Assembly: GCF_013394655.1 (NCBI RefSeq)
Contig: NZ_CP053351.1
Location: 1 to 64,000 of the forward strand
DNA: 64,000 nt
Source of the DNA: Winogradskyella schleiferi
GTDB lineage: Bacteria; Bacteroidota; Bacteroidia; Flavobacteriales; Flavobacteriaceae
Direction: 5' to 3'
Made by a program: the position numbers and the translations under genes. The notes under the pieces were generated by a model, which was not told the origin of the DNA, did not search any database, and worked only from the letters and a program-made list of their open reading frames with translations. Shown here piece after piece: positions 33,683-42,391 of this stretch; within the stretch, counting starts at the first letter, position 1, and every line of letters starts with the position of its first letter.

Positions 33683-35275
33683 ATGTTTAAAAATTTAAAA
33701 AACGACTTGCCTGCAAGTGTCGTTGTATTTTTTGTGGCATTACCTTTATGTTTAGGTATTGCTTTAGCCAGTGGAGCACCTCTTTTCTCTGGATTAATTG
33801 CTGGAATTATTGGAGGAATTGTAGTCGGGTCTTTAAGTGGATCTAAAATAGGTGTTAGCGGACCAGCCGCAGGTTTAGCAGCAATTGTACTTACGGCCAT
33901 TGGTACCTTGGGAGGTTATGAAAACTTTTTGGTTGCCGTGGTTTTGGGCGGGATTATTCAATTACTTTTTGGGATTCTAAAAGCTGGAATTATTGGGTAT
34001 TATTTTCCGTCTTCAGTAATAAAAGGGATGCTTACAGGTATCGGAATTATAATTATTCTTAAACAAATACCGCATTTCTTTGGGTATGATGGAGAGCCAG
34101 AGGGTTCGGATAGTTTTACATGGACGTCCGGAGAAAATACATTTTCAGCTATATGGAATGTTTTTGATAACCTCATACTAGGTTCTATGGTTGTTGGCTT
34201 TGTATCATTAGGCATTTTATTGTTATGGAGCAATGTATTAGCCAAAAAAGGAAAGATTTTCGAGATTATACAAGGGCCTTTGGTCGCTGTAGTGGTTGGT
34301 ATAATTTTTTACATAGTCACGCAGTCAAATGAGACGCTTGCTATTGCGGAATCGCATTTGGTTAGTGTGCCGGTTCCAGATGATTTCGATTCTTTTATAG
34401 GTCAATTCAGTTTTCCTAATTTTGCAGTCATTACAAATCCAGAAGTGTGGATTGTAGCTTTTACTATTGCCCTAGTAGCAAGTTTGGAAACCTTACTATG
34501 TGTAGAAGCAACGGATAAATTAGACCCTGACAAGAATGTAACACCTACAAATAGAGAATTATTAGCCCAAGGTACTGGTAACATTATATCAGGCTTGATA
34601 GGCGGTCTGCCTATAACGCAAGTAATCGTAAGAAGTTCTGCTAATATTCAATCTGGTGGAAAGACCAAAATGTCTGCAATTATTCATGGATTCTTTTTAC
34701 TGATTTCAGTGATTTTAATTCCTACGTTACTTAATAAGATTCCATTATCAGTTTTAGCGGCTATTTTACTAATTGTGGGCTATAAATTGGCAAAGCCTGC
34801 TCTATTCAAGAAAATGTATAAGTTAGGTTGGAAACAATCCGTTCCGTTTTTTGTTACTGTATTGGGTATTGTATTTACAGATTTATTGGTAGGTATTGGT
34901 CTAGGTTTAGCAGTAGGTATTGTTGTTATCTTATTAAAGAGCTACCAAAACTCTCACTTCCTTCATATTGAAGATAAGAGTAATGGAAAACATAGAATTA
35001 AAATGGAACTTGCTGAAGAAGTCACTTTCTTTAATAAAGGTGCTATTTTAAAAGAATTAGATAGTTTACCAAGAGACACATATTTGGAATTTGATGTTAC
35101 CAAAACCCGATATCTGGATTATGATATTGTTGAAATTCTCGAAGATTTTGCCTTCAAGGCCAAAGAGAGAAACATTGATATCAAGTTAATTTCAAAAAGA
35201 GGTATTGTTGAAAATCCACCAAGTTTTATTGAGTTTTTCCAATTACGACCAAAATCAAGTATAAGCTTAAGTTAG
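33683..35275 (+). CDS. SulP-family anion transporter with C-terminal STAS domain (first copy)
   Basis: The 530-residue protein has the SulP core: PASVVVFFVALPLCLGIALASGAPLFSGLIAGIIGGIVVG, then SGPAAGLAAIVLTAIG and FTIALVASLETLLCVEATDKLD. About ten or more hydrophobic segments cover residues 10-420. A STAS-like cytoplasmic domain ends the protein (KMELAEEVTFFNKGAILKELDSLPRDTYLEFDVTKTRYLDYD). SulP proteins carry sulfate, bicarbonate or other anions. Two beta-carbonic anhydrase genes in the same cluster favour bicarbonate here. The universal stress protein gene starts six bases after the stop. Confidence 0.9.
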   Translation: MFKNLKNDLPASVVVFFVALPLCLGIALASGAPLFSGLIAGIIGGIVVGSLSGSKIGVSGPAAGLAAIVLTAIGTLGGYENFLVAVVLGGIIQLLFGILKAGIIGYYFPSSVIKGMLTGIGIIIILKQIPHFFGYDGEPEGSDSFTWTSGENTFSAIWNVFDNLILGSMVVGFVSLGILLLWSNVLAKKGKIFEIIQGPLVAVVVGIIFYIVTQSNETLAIAESHLVSVPVPDDFDSFIGQFSFPNFAVITNPEVWIVAFTIALVASLETLLCVEATDKLDPDKNVTPTNRELLAQGTGNIISGLIGGLPITQVIVRSSANIQSGGKTKMSAIIHGFFLLISVILIPTLLNKIPLSVLAAILLIVGYKLAKPALFKKMYKLGWKQSVPFFVTVLGIVFTDLLVGIGLGLAVGIVVILLKSYQNSHFLHIEDKSNGKHRIKMELAEEVTFFNKGAILKELDSLPRDTYLEFDVTKTRYLDYDIVEILEDFAFKAKERNIDIKLISKRGIVENPPSFIEFFQLRPKSSISLS

Positions 35276-35281
35276 ATAATT

Positions 35282-36082
35282 ATGGAAAATTTTAAATATA
35301 AAATACTTGTACTTTCAGATTTGAATAAAAGCGCAAGCACAACCTTAAAAAGCAGTGTGAGTTTAGCTAACATGATAAATGCAAAAATTGAATTATTTCA
35401 TGTAAAGGAGCACATAGACATCATCAATACAGATAATCAATTATCTGCAATGCGTATTTTAAATGAAGAAAAAAATAACACTAAAAAGGAGATAGAAGCT
35501 TTAGTAAACCCTGTTTCTAAAACGTATAATAGGACGATTGATTATAATTTTTCATTTGGAAACATCAAGGACGAAATTAGTGATTACATTAAAACATCTA
35601 AACCAGATATTATTGTTTTAGGTCAGCGTGATTCACCGCCTTTCCAACTTATTGGAGACAGCATTACACGCTTTGTGTTGAAAAAGTTTAACGGCGTTAT
35701 AATGATTTCTTCAAACGAAAACGCGTTGGTACCAAATGAAAAAATGAGCTTAGGCCTATTAAATGGTTCTAATAGCATTTTTGACAATGAGTTTTCTAAA
35801 GATTTAATAACGCATACAACGGCACCATTAAAATCTTTTAAAATTATAAACAGTCAAAAAGAGAGAGACGATAATGCTAGCATCAATGGAGAAAAATTGG
35901 TAGAATATGTTTTTGAACAAAATGATAGCGCTATGACAACGCTTTCTTCGTACCTTATAAAAAACAAGATTAATTTATTATATGTAGATAGAGCTAAGAA
36001 TAAAACAACTAACTCCACACAAACACCATTAAAGGAAGTGGTAAGCAAGTTGAATGTTTCGCTATTAGTTTCTAGAGCATAA
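35282..36082 (+). CDS. Universal stress protein (tandem UspA-like)
   Basis: The 266-residue protein starts KYKILVLSDLNKSASTTLKSSVSLANMINAKIELFHVKEH, the first Usp fold. IKTSKPDIIVLGQRDSPPFQLIGDSITRFVLKKFNGVIMIS matches the end of that fold, with a Gly-x-x-x-x-Phe-like site reduced. The second half is more divergent (KTNLLYVDRAK region). Usp proteins bind nucleotides and often accompany anion transporters of the SulP type. It lies six bases after sulP and 38 bases before the carbonic anhydrase gene, so it is probably a regulator or partner of the transporter. Confidence 0.75.
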   Translation: MENFKYKILVLSDLNKSASTTLKSSVSLANMINAKIELFHVKEHIDIINTDNQLSAMRILNEEKNNTKKEIEALVNPVSKTYNRTIDYNFSFGNIKDEISDYIKTSKPDIIVLGQRDSPPFQLIGDSITRFVLKKFNGVIMISSNENALVPNEKMSLGLLNGSNSIFDNEFSKDLITHTTAPLKSFKIINSQKERDDNASINGEKLVEYVFEQNDSAMTTLSSYLIKNKINLLYVDRAKNKTTNSTQTPLKEVVSKLNVSLLVSRA

Positions 36083-36120
36083 TTAAACAAAACTATAATA
36101 AACAAAAAAACTAAATAAAG

Positions 36121-36747
36121 ATGAAAGCACATACAAAAGAGACGCAGTCTACAATGACACCAGAAAAGTCCTTACAATTTTTAAAAGAAGGTAACCAAAG
36201 ATTTCAAGATAATTTGAAGGCCAACCGTAATCTTTTAGAACAAGTAAATGATACAAGCGATGGTCAGTTCCCATTTGCAACCATTTTGAGTTGTATAGAT
36301 TCAAGAGTGTCTGCTGAATTGGTTTTTGATCAAGGGTTGGGCGATATTTTTAGTGTAAGAATTGCTGGAAACTTTGTGAATGAAGATATATTAGGTAGTA
36401 TGGAGTTTGCTTGTAAATTGGCAGGAACAAAACTAATCGTTGTGCTAGGTCACACAAGCTGTGGAGCAGTCAAAGGCGCATGCGATCATGCAGAAATGGG
36501 TAATCTAACCAAATTAATAGAAAAAATCACACCTGCAGTAAATGCAGTAACAGAACCTAAAGACGAGAGCTTAAGAACATCTAAAAACTTGGGTTTTGTT
36601 GATGAAGTCTCTAAAAAGAACGTAGAGTTAACAATGGAGAGAATTCATGCTGAAAGTCCAATCTTAACTGAAATGGAGAAAAACGGTGAAATTAAGATTG
36701 TTGGCGCCATGTACAATGTTAATACAGGTGCTGTTGAATTTTACTAA
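36121..36747 (+). CDS. Beta-carbonic anhydrase (first copy)
   Basis: The 208-residue enzyme has the zinc site of beta-carbonic anhydrases: Cys58, Asp60 and Arg62 in SCIDSRVSAEL, and His111 and Cys114 in GHTSCGAVKGACDH. It interconverts CO2 and bicarbonate in the cytoplasm. The N-terminal phrase TPEKSLQFLKEGNQRFQDN and the end VGAMYNVNTGAVEFY are usual for the group. It differs from the second copy (39373) in length of loops and in motif detail, so it is not a recent duplicate. It lies between the universal stress protein gene and the DUF2490 gene. Confidence 0.93.
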   Translation: MKAHTKETQSTMTPEKSLQFLKEGNQRFQDNLKANRNLLEQVNDTSDGQFPFATILSCIDSRVSAELVFDQGLGDIFSVRIAGNFVNEDILGSMEFACKLAGTKLIVVLGHTSCGAVKGACDHAEMGNLTKLIEKITPAVNAVTEPKDESLRTSKNLGFVDEVSKKNVELTMERIHAESPILTEMEKNGEIKIVGAMYNVNTGAVEFY

Positions 36748-36780
36748 TAAATAGACAACCAATTGATAGGTAAATTTCAA

Positions 36781-37449
36781 ATGAAAAAGAAAAGTAAAAT
36801 GGCAACACTAATCATTGCGTTAGTGTTGCCTTTTTTTGCAGTGGGTCAAAATAGTAATTTAGGAAACTGGTTAATTTACATTGGTAATAAAAAATTGAAT
36901 TCTAAATGGAATATCCATAACGAAGTTCAGTATAGAAATTACAATGCTGTTGGAGATTTAGAGCAGTTGCTCTTAAGAACAGGTGTTGGCTATAACTTAA
37001 CAGAAAACAACAATAATCTGTTGCTGGGTTATGGTTATATTTTATCTGAAAATTTTGTTGGTAATACAGACGAAAAAATTTCCATAAACGAACATAGAAT
37101 TTTTCAACAGTTTACGACAAAACAGAAGGTTGGAAAAGTTGGTTTAAGTCATCGCTACCGTTTTGAACAGCGTTTTGTTGAAGATGACTTTAAAATGCGA
37201 TTTAGGTATTTTTTGGGAATCAATATTCCACTTCAGTATAAGGAAGGCGCAAAAAATCCATTATATCTTTCTGCCTATAACGAGATATTTTTAAACACAG
37301 AATCTTCCATCTTCGACAGAAATAGAGTTTATGGTGGTTTGGGCTATAAGTTTTCAGATAATTTGAAAATGGAATTAGGCTACATGAATCAGTATTTTGA
37401 AACTTCTGGAAGAGACCAAATAAATATTATAGCATTTGTAAATTTCTGA
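36781..37449 (+). CDS. DUF2490 outer membrane protein
   Basis: The 222-residue product has a signal peptide (KMATLIIALVLPFFAVGQ) and then the DUF2490 pattern of alternating beta-strands: NLGNWLIYIGNKKLNSKWNIHNEVQYRNYNAVGDLEQLLLRTGVGYNL, then SHRYRFEQRFVEDDFKMRFRYFLGIN and a final strand QINIIAFVNF. It is probably a small outer membrane beta-barrel. I take the ATG at 36781 as the start because it leads into the signal peptide. Set between two carbonic anhydrase and SulP genes, it may give the ion a path across the outer membrane, which is inference. Confidence 0.8.
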   Translation: MKKKSKMATLIIALVLPFFAVGQNSNLGNWLIYIGNKKLNSKWNIHNEVQYRNYNAVGDLEQLLLRTGVGYNLTENNNNLLLGYGYILSENFVGNTDEKISINEHRIFQQFTTKQKVGKVGLSHRYRFEQRFVEDDFKMRFRYFLGINIPLQYKEGAKNPLYLSAYNEIFLNTESSIFDRNRVYGGLGYKFSDNLKMELGYMNQYFETSGRDQINIIAFVNF

Positions 37450-37503
37450 GTGAGACAAATTGAATATCTAAGAATATTAGTTTAATTTAGGGGAAAATAC
37501 AAA

Positions 37504-39366
37504 ATGAAGGACTTTTTCAAACATATTAAAGGCGATGCTTTTGGTGGAATTACAGCAGGTATTGTAGCATTACCTTTAGCACTGGCTTTCGGTGTTTCTT
37601 CAGGTTTAGGACCAAGTGCGGGTTTATATGGCGCTATATTCATAAGTTTCTTTGCGGCATTATTTGGTGGTACCAATACACAAATATCTGGTCCAACCGC
37701 ACCAATGACCGCTGTAAGTATGGTCGTCATTGCTGGTATAATTGCGGCAAATGATGGTAGTGTAGAAAAAGCGCTTCCAGCAATATTAACCGTATTTTTA
37801 TTGGCAGGTTTTATACAAATAGGACTTGGAGCCATTGGTTTAGGTAAATATATTCGATATATTCCTTATCCCGTTGTTTCTGGTTTTATGACCGCCATTG
37901 GCGTTATTATCTTGGTCACACAAATTTTACCTGCAGTTGGTTATTATCCTAAAGAAGATGTTGATTTAGTCAGTCAGTTTAAGCCACAGGCAGAAGAATT
38001 AATTTTAGAGAATATTTTAAAGGAGGAAGCCGGAGAAGGTATTCTCGTACTAGAAGATTTTGAAGAAACTATTAGACGTGCCCAGCTCACAACCGAAGAT
38101 GATATTGGAAAAGAATCCCAGACGTTGGCAAAGTCCGCAAGTTCGGGTGTTTTAGGGACGATTAAAGTATTGCCAAGAGCTTTAAAAAACATCAATTGGT
38201 TAGAGCTCATTTTAGCGCTATCGACGATATTCATAGTTTATGGTTTTAAACGCATCACTACTAAAATACCAAGTGCTTTGGTGGCATTGATTGTAGTCTC
38301 TGGTGTAGCTTACGGGTTCGGATTGGATTATAGACCTATTGAGGAAATCCCAACAGGATTGCCAGTACCTCGTATGGAAATTTTTACAAGCTTCAGTCTA
38401 GCATCTATAACACCTTATATTTTTACAGCGATTACTTTGGCATTATTAGGTGCTATTGATTCACTATTAACTAGTGTGGTTGCCGATAATATGACCAAAA
38501 CCAAGCACAAGCCTAACAAGGAATTGGTTGGTCAAGGAATTGGTAATAGTATTGGTGCGATATTCGGAGGTATTCCTGGAGCAGGAGCAACTATTCGTAC
38601 GGTTGTTAACATCAATTCTGGTGGAAAAACAAGATTGTCAGGGATGATTGCAGGCGTTTTATTGCTTGTCATTCTTTTGGCTTTAGGCCCTGTAGCATCT
38701 GAGATTCCTGCCGCAGTATTAGCGGGAATTTTGATTACGGTAGGAATTGGAGTGATGGATTATAAGGGGTTAAAGGCGATTCCTTCACTACCAAAAGACA
38801 TTAGCTTCGGGCCGATTAAACTGAGCTCAGAAGTATTGATAATGCTGGTTGTTTTGGTATTATCTACATTCTGGAATTTAGTTTATGCGGTAGGTATCGG
38901 ATTGGTTATTGCCTCATTGATGTTCATGAAAAAAATAGGGGATTTAACGGCAGAACGCTCAGATGTAAAATCATTAAAGGAAGAATCGTGGGCAGATGAA
39001 GGTGGTTTTCCTTCAAATTTAAGAGAAGAAGTTTTTATAAAACATGTTAAGGGGCCTTTATTCTTTGGTTCTACTAGCGATTTTCAAGCCTTAACGTTGC
39101 AAATTCCTAAAACAGCACAAATAGTTATTCTAAGGTTAGGACGCATGCAGTATATGGATCAATCAGGTCTTTATGCCATGGAAGATATGCTTCAAGAATT
39201 GAAAAAGGATAATATACAAGTATTGTTTGTAGGGCTCTTAAAACAACCGCGTTACATGATGGAGCGAATTGATATCATTCCAGACTTTATTCCTAATGAA
39301 CATATTTTTAAAGATTTTAAAACCTGTCTGCAATGGGTTAGGTCTAACGTGAAAGATGTAAATTAG
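37504..39366 (+). CDS. SulP-family anion transporter with STAS domain (second copy)
   Basis: The 620-residue protein has the SulP core (GDAFGGITAGIVALPLALAFGVSSGLGPSAGLYGAIFISFFAALFGG; SGPTAPMTAVSMVVIAG; ALLGAIDSLLTSVVADNMTKTKH) and a STAS domain at the end (VFIKHVKGPLFFGSTSDFQ, RLGRMQYMDQSGLYAMEDML). Between membrane segments, residues 158-245 hold a hydrophilic insertion (KPQAEELILENILKEEAGEGILVLEDFEETIRRAQ). The first copy lacks this. The gene starts 54 bases after DUF2490, and the second carbonic anhydrase follows after six bases. Bicarbonate uptake is the likely role, sulfate the alternative. Confidence 0.92.
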   Translation: MKDFFKHIKGDAFGGITAGIVALPLALAFGVSSGLGPSAGLYGAIFISFFAALFGGTNTQISGPTAPMTAVSMVVIAGIIAANDGSVEKALPAILTVFLLAGFIQIGLGAIGLGKYIRYIPYPVVSGFMTAIGVIILVTQILPAVGYYPKEDVDLVSQFKPQAEELILENILKEEAGEGILVLEDFEETIRRAQLTTEDDIGKESQTLAKSASSGVLGTIKVLPRALKNINWLELILALSTIFIVYGFKRITTKIPSALVALIVVSGVAYGFGLDYRPIEEIPTGLPVPRMEIFTSFSLASITPYIFTAITLALLGAIDSLLTSVVADNMTKTKHKPNKELVGQGIGNSIGAIFGGIPGAGATIRTVVNINSGGKTRLSGMIAGVLLLVILLALGPVASEIPAAVLAGILITVGIGVMDYKGLKAIPSLPKDISFGPIKLSSEVLIMLVVLVLSTFWNLVYAVGIGLVIASLMFMKKIGDLTAERSDVKSLKEESWADEGGFPSNLREEVFIKHVKGPLFFGSTSDFQALTLQIPKTAQIVILRLGRMQYMDQSGLYAMEDMLQELKKDNIQVLFVGLLKQPRYMMERIDIIPDFIPNEHIFKDFKTCLQWVRSNVKDVN

Positions 39367-39372
39367 TCTATT

Positions 39373-39999
39373 ATGGATATAGAAAATGTCTTTAAGAATA
39401 ACAATAAATGGATTAAAGACAAATTAGCTGTCGATGCCAATTATTTTGAAGAATTAGGAAAAGGACAAAACCCTGAGTTGTTATTTATCGGTTGTTCCGA
39501 TAGTAGAGTAACGGCTGAAGAATTAATGGGAATGGGACCTGGAGAAGTTTTTGTACATCGTAACATTGCTAATATGGTTTCTGGTATTGATTTAAATGCC
39601 ATGTCTGTAGTGGAATATGCGGTATCGCATTTACAAGTGAATCATGTAGTCGTTTGTGGCCATTATGCATGTGGAGGTGTAAAGGCAGCCATGCAATCTG
39701 CAGATTTAGGTGTGTTGAACGGCTGGTTACGCAACATTAGGGATGTCTATAGAATTCATCGAGATGAATTAAATGCGATTCAGGATGAAGAAAAAAAGTA
39801 CGATCGTCTGGTTGAATTGAATGTAAAAGAGCAATGTGTTAATTTAATAAAAACAGCAGCTATACAAAAAGCCTTTAGAGCTAGAGGATTAAAAGTTCAT
39901 GGTTGGGTATTCGATGTACACACCGGAAAACTCATTGATTTAAAAATAGACTTTGAAAAATATCTAAAGAATATTATGGAAATCTATCATTTAGATTAA
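39373..39999 (+). CDS. Beta-carbonic anhydrase (second copy, Can-type)
   Basis: The 208-residue enzyme has the zinc ligands Cys41, Asp43 and Arg45 in GCSDSRV, and His97 and Cys100 in CGHYACGGVKAAM. The start NVFKNNNKWIKDKLAVDANYFEELGKGQNPELLFIGC is the usual form of E. coli Can-like enzymes. It follows the second sulP gene by six bases, which supports joint use: the transporter brings bicarbonate in and the enzyme converts it to CO2, or the reverse. The two enzymes of the cluster belong to different subgroups and may work at different pH or carbon supply. Confidence 0.95.
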   Translation: MDIENVFKNNNKWIKDKLAVDANYFEELGKGQNPELLFIGCSDSRVTAEELMGMGPGEVFVHRNIANMVSGIDLNAMSVVEYAVSHLQVNHVVVCGHYACGGVKAAMQSADLGVLNGWLRNIRDVYRIHRDELNAIQDEEKKYDRLVELNVKEQCVNLIKTAAIQKAFRARGLKVHGWVFDVHTGKLIDLKIDFEKYLKNIMEIYHLD

Positions 40000-40105
40000 A
40001 TTTCAGTTTTTTTTGACTTGCAAGGTTTTTCGTTGGCTGTGGGACCGCGACGTCAAAACGCTGTGTTTTTTTCTGAAAAAGTGCCTTTTGTACAAAATAT
40101 ATTAT

Positions 40106-40621
40106 TTAAGCCTCCTTCTCCCTAATCAAAGGTTCATCTTCACTCTTAATCAAATTTGGAAAAATCATAGGCGCTAAAGATTTTACGGGCTTATAAAGCA
40201 TGCTTTCTTCTAAATCTTCTTTTTCCATAAAAGGCAAGGTATTGTTCATTTTATGAAAAACAATTAATATAACACTTAAAATCAATCCTATTTTAAGTGC
40301 ACCAAAAACACCGCCTGCGAGTTTATTTATGATACCCAATGCCGCAAAATCGGCAAGTTTAGTCAATGCTTTTCCTGCTAAACCAATAGCAAGAACAATA
40401 ACAACAAAAGTGATGGCAAAAGCGACGATGTTGATGGTTTTTTCGTTCCAATCCACTTTAGATTCCAAAAAACCCGAAGTAAAATAACTAAAATGAATAG
40501 CACCATAAACACCTAAAACTAAAGCAACAAGTGAAGCTACTTCGACAAACAGCCCTTTGAATAAGCCTCTAATAAAGCCAAATAACAACAAGGCAGCTAA
40601 AATAATATCAATAATACTCAT
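40106..40621 (-). CDS. CvpA family membrane protein
   Basis: The 171-residue protein has four hydrophobic segments (IDIILAALLLFGFIRGLFKGLF; VASLVALVLGVYGAIHFSY; IVAFAITFVVIVLAIGLAG; KIGLILSVILIVFHKM) and the phrase GFIRGLFKGLFVEVASL typical of CvpA/colicin V production proteins. These are inner membrane proteins of unclear role, needed for colicin V export in E. coli. A charged tail (KSEDEPLIREKEA) follows. The gene is convergent with the carbonic anhydrase gene; the 106 bases between hold a degenerate CTTGCAAGGTTTTT repeat at about 40018. Confidence 0.85.
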   Translation of the reverse strand: MSIIDIILAALLLFGFIRGLFKGLFVEVASLVALVLGVYGAIHFSYFTSGFLESKVDWNEKTINIVAFAITFVVIVLAIGLAGKALTKLADFAALGIINKLAGGVFGALKIGLILSVILIVFHKMNNTLPFMEKEDLEESMLYKPVKSLAPMIFPNLIKSEDEPLIREKEA

Positions 40622-40861
40622 ACAACTAGTGGTTTAGGCAAAAGTAAACGAATTTTGTCATTTTTATATCATAACGTAAATGAAGCTGCTTTAGTTTCTT
40701 AACTTTGAAAACTTAAAAGTAATTCGATTTTGAAGTTGAAAATTAATTTGAAATCGTGACTATTGAACATTAAATTTATAAAACTAAAGTTGATGAACAT
40801 GATGATGAAAAGCAAACTAATGTCAATCTTGAACTTTGAACCCAACACCTTGAATTAAAAA

Positions 40862-41218
40862 ATGTCTAGAGACGAACAATTAAAAGAACGCTGGGATTTG
40901 GTGGTAGAAAAACTCTCTAACCAATTTGCGGATGGTGATAAATTAGATTTAGATTCTATAATATACCTCATTGGTGTGCAAGAGCTCGGACAATTTCATC
41001 GTGAATTCAAAAAAGACCACAAATTAGATTTAATGCACATTGCGATTTGTAAAGTTTTAGAACCTTATGGGTTTTACGAATTCGATTTTGTAGATGATGA
41101 AGGTTGGCCGCATTATAAAGTGTTGGAACAATTACCACATCTAAAAGCTGGTGAGCAAAGCGTGTTGATGAAAGAGGCTATTGTAAACTATTTTGTGGAG
41201 ACTGAATATATCGATTAG
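40862..41218 (+). CDS. Conserved hypothetical protein upstream of pheS
   Basis: The 118-residue protein is hydrophilic and starts MSRDEQLKERWDLVVEKLSNQFADGDKLDLDSIIYLIGVQELGQFHREF. It ends KAGEQSVLMKEAIVNYFVETEYI. I recognise it as a protein often found near pheS in flavobacteria, but its function is unknown. No catalytic motif is evident; Trp and acidic residues (FVDDEGWPHYK) are clustered. The 240-base gap before it holds a TAACTTTG box (40700-40707) but no matching TTG. It precedes pheS by 69 bases. Confidence 0.75.
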   Translation: MSRDEQLKERWDLVVEKLSNQFADGDKLDLDSIIYLIGVQELGQFHREFKKDHKLDLMHIAICKVLEPYGFYEFDFVDDEGWPHYKVLEQLPHLKAGEQSVLMKEAIVNYFVETEYID

Positions 41219-41259
41219 TTTTCAACTTCACTCAGCTACCATAACTCACAAAAAAAAAC

Positions 41260-41267
41260 TAAATTTG
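41260..41267 (+). promoter_or_regulatory. TAnnTTTG box upstream of pheS
   Basis: TAAATTTG lies 20 bases before the pheS ATG, matching the Bacteroidota -7 box. No TTG is seen at the expected distance upstream. Confidence 0.35.
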
Positions 41268-41287
41268 CCGATTCAATAGATGTTTTC

Positions 41288-42307
41288 ATGATAGACAAGA
41301 TAAAAGAACTCATAGCAGAAGCAGAAGCTTTTAAAGCAGAATCCAAGGAAGAGGTGGAAGCCTTTAGAATAAAATACTTAGGTTCAAAAGGGGTGTTGAA
41401 AGAGTTTTATGGCGAATTAAAAAACGTTGCGAATGATCAAAAACGAGAATTCGGGCAAATAATTAATGAGCTTAAAAATACAGCAGAAGCTAAAGTCAAT
41501 ACCTTAAAAGAGGCTTTAGAAAGTCAAGAAGAAGACAAAGGTATTTATGGCGATTTGTCGCGTCCAGGAGAACCGATTGCCATTGGAGCACGCCATCCTA
41601 TTTCTATTGTCAAAAATGAAATCATCGATATATTTTCGCGTATTGGATTTAACGTAAGTGAAGGTCCTGAAATTGAGGACGATTGGCACAACTTTACAGC
41701 ATTGAATTTGCCAGAATACCATCCTGCAAGAGATATGCAGGATACGTTTTTTATTCAAACCAATCCAGATATTTTATTACGTACACATACCAGTTCGGTA
41801 CAAGTGCGTTACATGGAAAACAATAAACCACCTATCAGAACTATTTCGCCAGGTCGTGTGTATAGAAATGAAGCGATTTCTGCACGTTCGCACTGTTTCT
41901 TCCATCAAGTGGAAGGTCTTTACATTGATAAAGATGTTAGTTTTGCAGATTTAAAACAAACACTTCAATATTTTACTACTGAAATGTTCGGGAAATCCAA
42001 AATTAGATTGCGTCCATCGTACTTCCCGTTTACGGAACCAAGCGCTGAGGTCGATGTATATTGGGGACTGGAAACTGAAACCGATTATAAAATCACTAAA
42101 GGAACCGGTTGGTTAGAGATTATGGGTTGCGGAATGGTAGATCCTAATGTTTTGGAAAACTGCGGCATTGATTCTAAGGAATATTCTGGTTTTGCTTTCG
42201 GAATGGGAATTGATCGTATTGCAATGCTATTGAACCAGATTAGTGATATCCGTTTGTTGAGTGAGAATGATGTACGGTTTTTGGAGCAGTTTAAATCGGC
42301 TTTATAA
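41288..42307 (+). CDS. pheS: Phenylalanine--tRNA ligase alpha subunit
   Basis: The 339-residue protein has an N-terminal coiled-coil (residues 1-90) and the catalytic core: GPEIEDDWHNFTALNLPEYHPARDMQDTF, FHQVEGLYIDKDVSF (motif 2), and FGMGIDRIAMLL (motif 3). It charges tRNA-Phe together with the beta subunit, whose gene (pheT) is not in this window. pheS and pheT lie apart in many flavobacteria, so this is not strange. No attenuator hairpin was seen before the gene. The call is certain. Confidence 0.97.
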   Translation: MIDKIKELIAEAEAFKAESKEEVEAFRIKYLGSKGVLKEFYGELKNVANDQKREFGQIINELKNTAEAKVNTLKEALESQEEDKGIYGDLSRPGEPIAIGARHPISIVKNEIIDIFSRIGFNVSEGPEIEDDWHNFTALNLPEYHPARDMQDTFFIQTNPDILLRTHTSSVQVRYMENNKPPIRTISPGRVYRNEAISARSHCFFHQVEGLYIDKDVSFADLKQTLQYFTTEMFGKSKIRLRPSYFPFTEPSAEVDVYWGLETETDYKITKGTGWLEIMGCGMVDPNVLENCGIDSKEYSGFAFGMGIDRIAMLLNQISDIRLLSENDVRFLEQFKSAL

Positions 42308-42391
42308 GCTTTTGTCATTCTGGACATTTCATTAAGTGCCCTTTTTGAATTTTATCATTCCAGGTTATCTGTGTGTGAGATGGATTGAGGT

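Noticed and set aside
40700..40707. TAACTTTG as promoter of the gene at 40862
   Set aside because: The box matches the consensus, but no TTG lies at a suitable distance and the start codon is 155 bases away, so the evidence is too thin for a feature.
42314..42360. A further copy of the 30-bp repeat (TTTGTCATTCTGGACATTTC)
   Set aside because: Only the first seven or eight bases agree with the left repeat of the GIY-YIG element; the rest differs.
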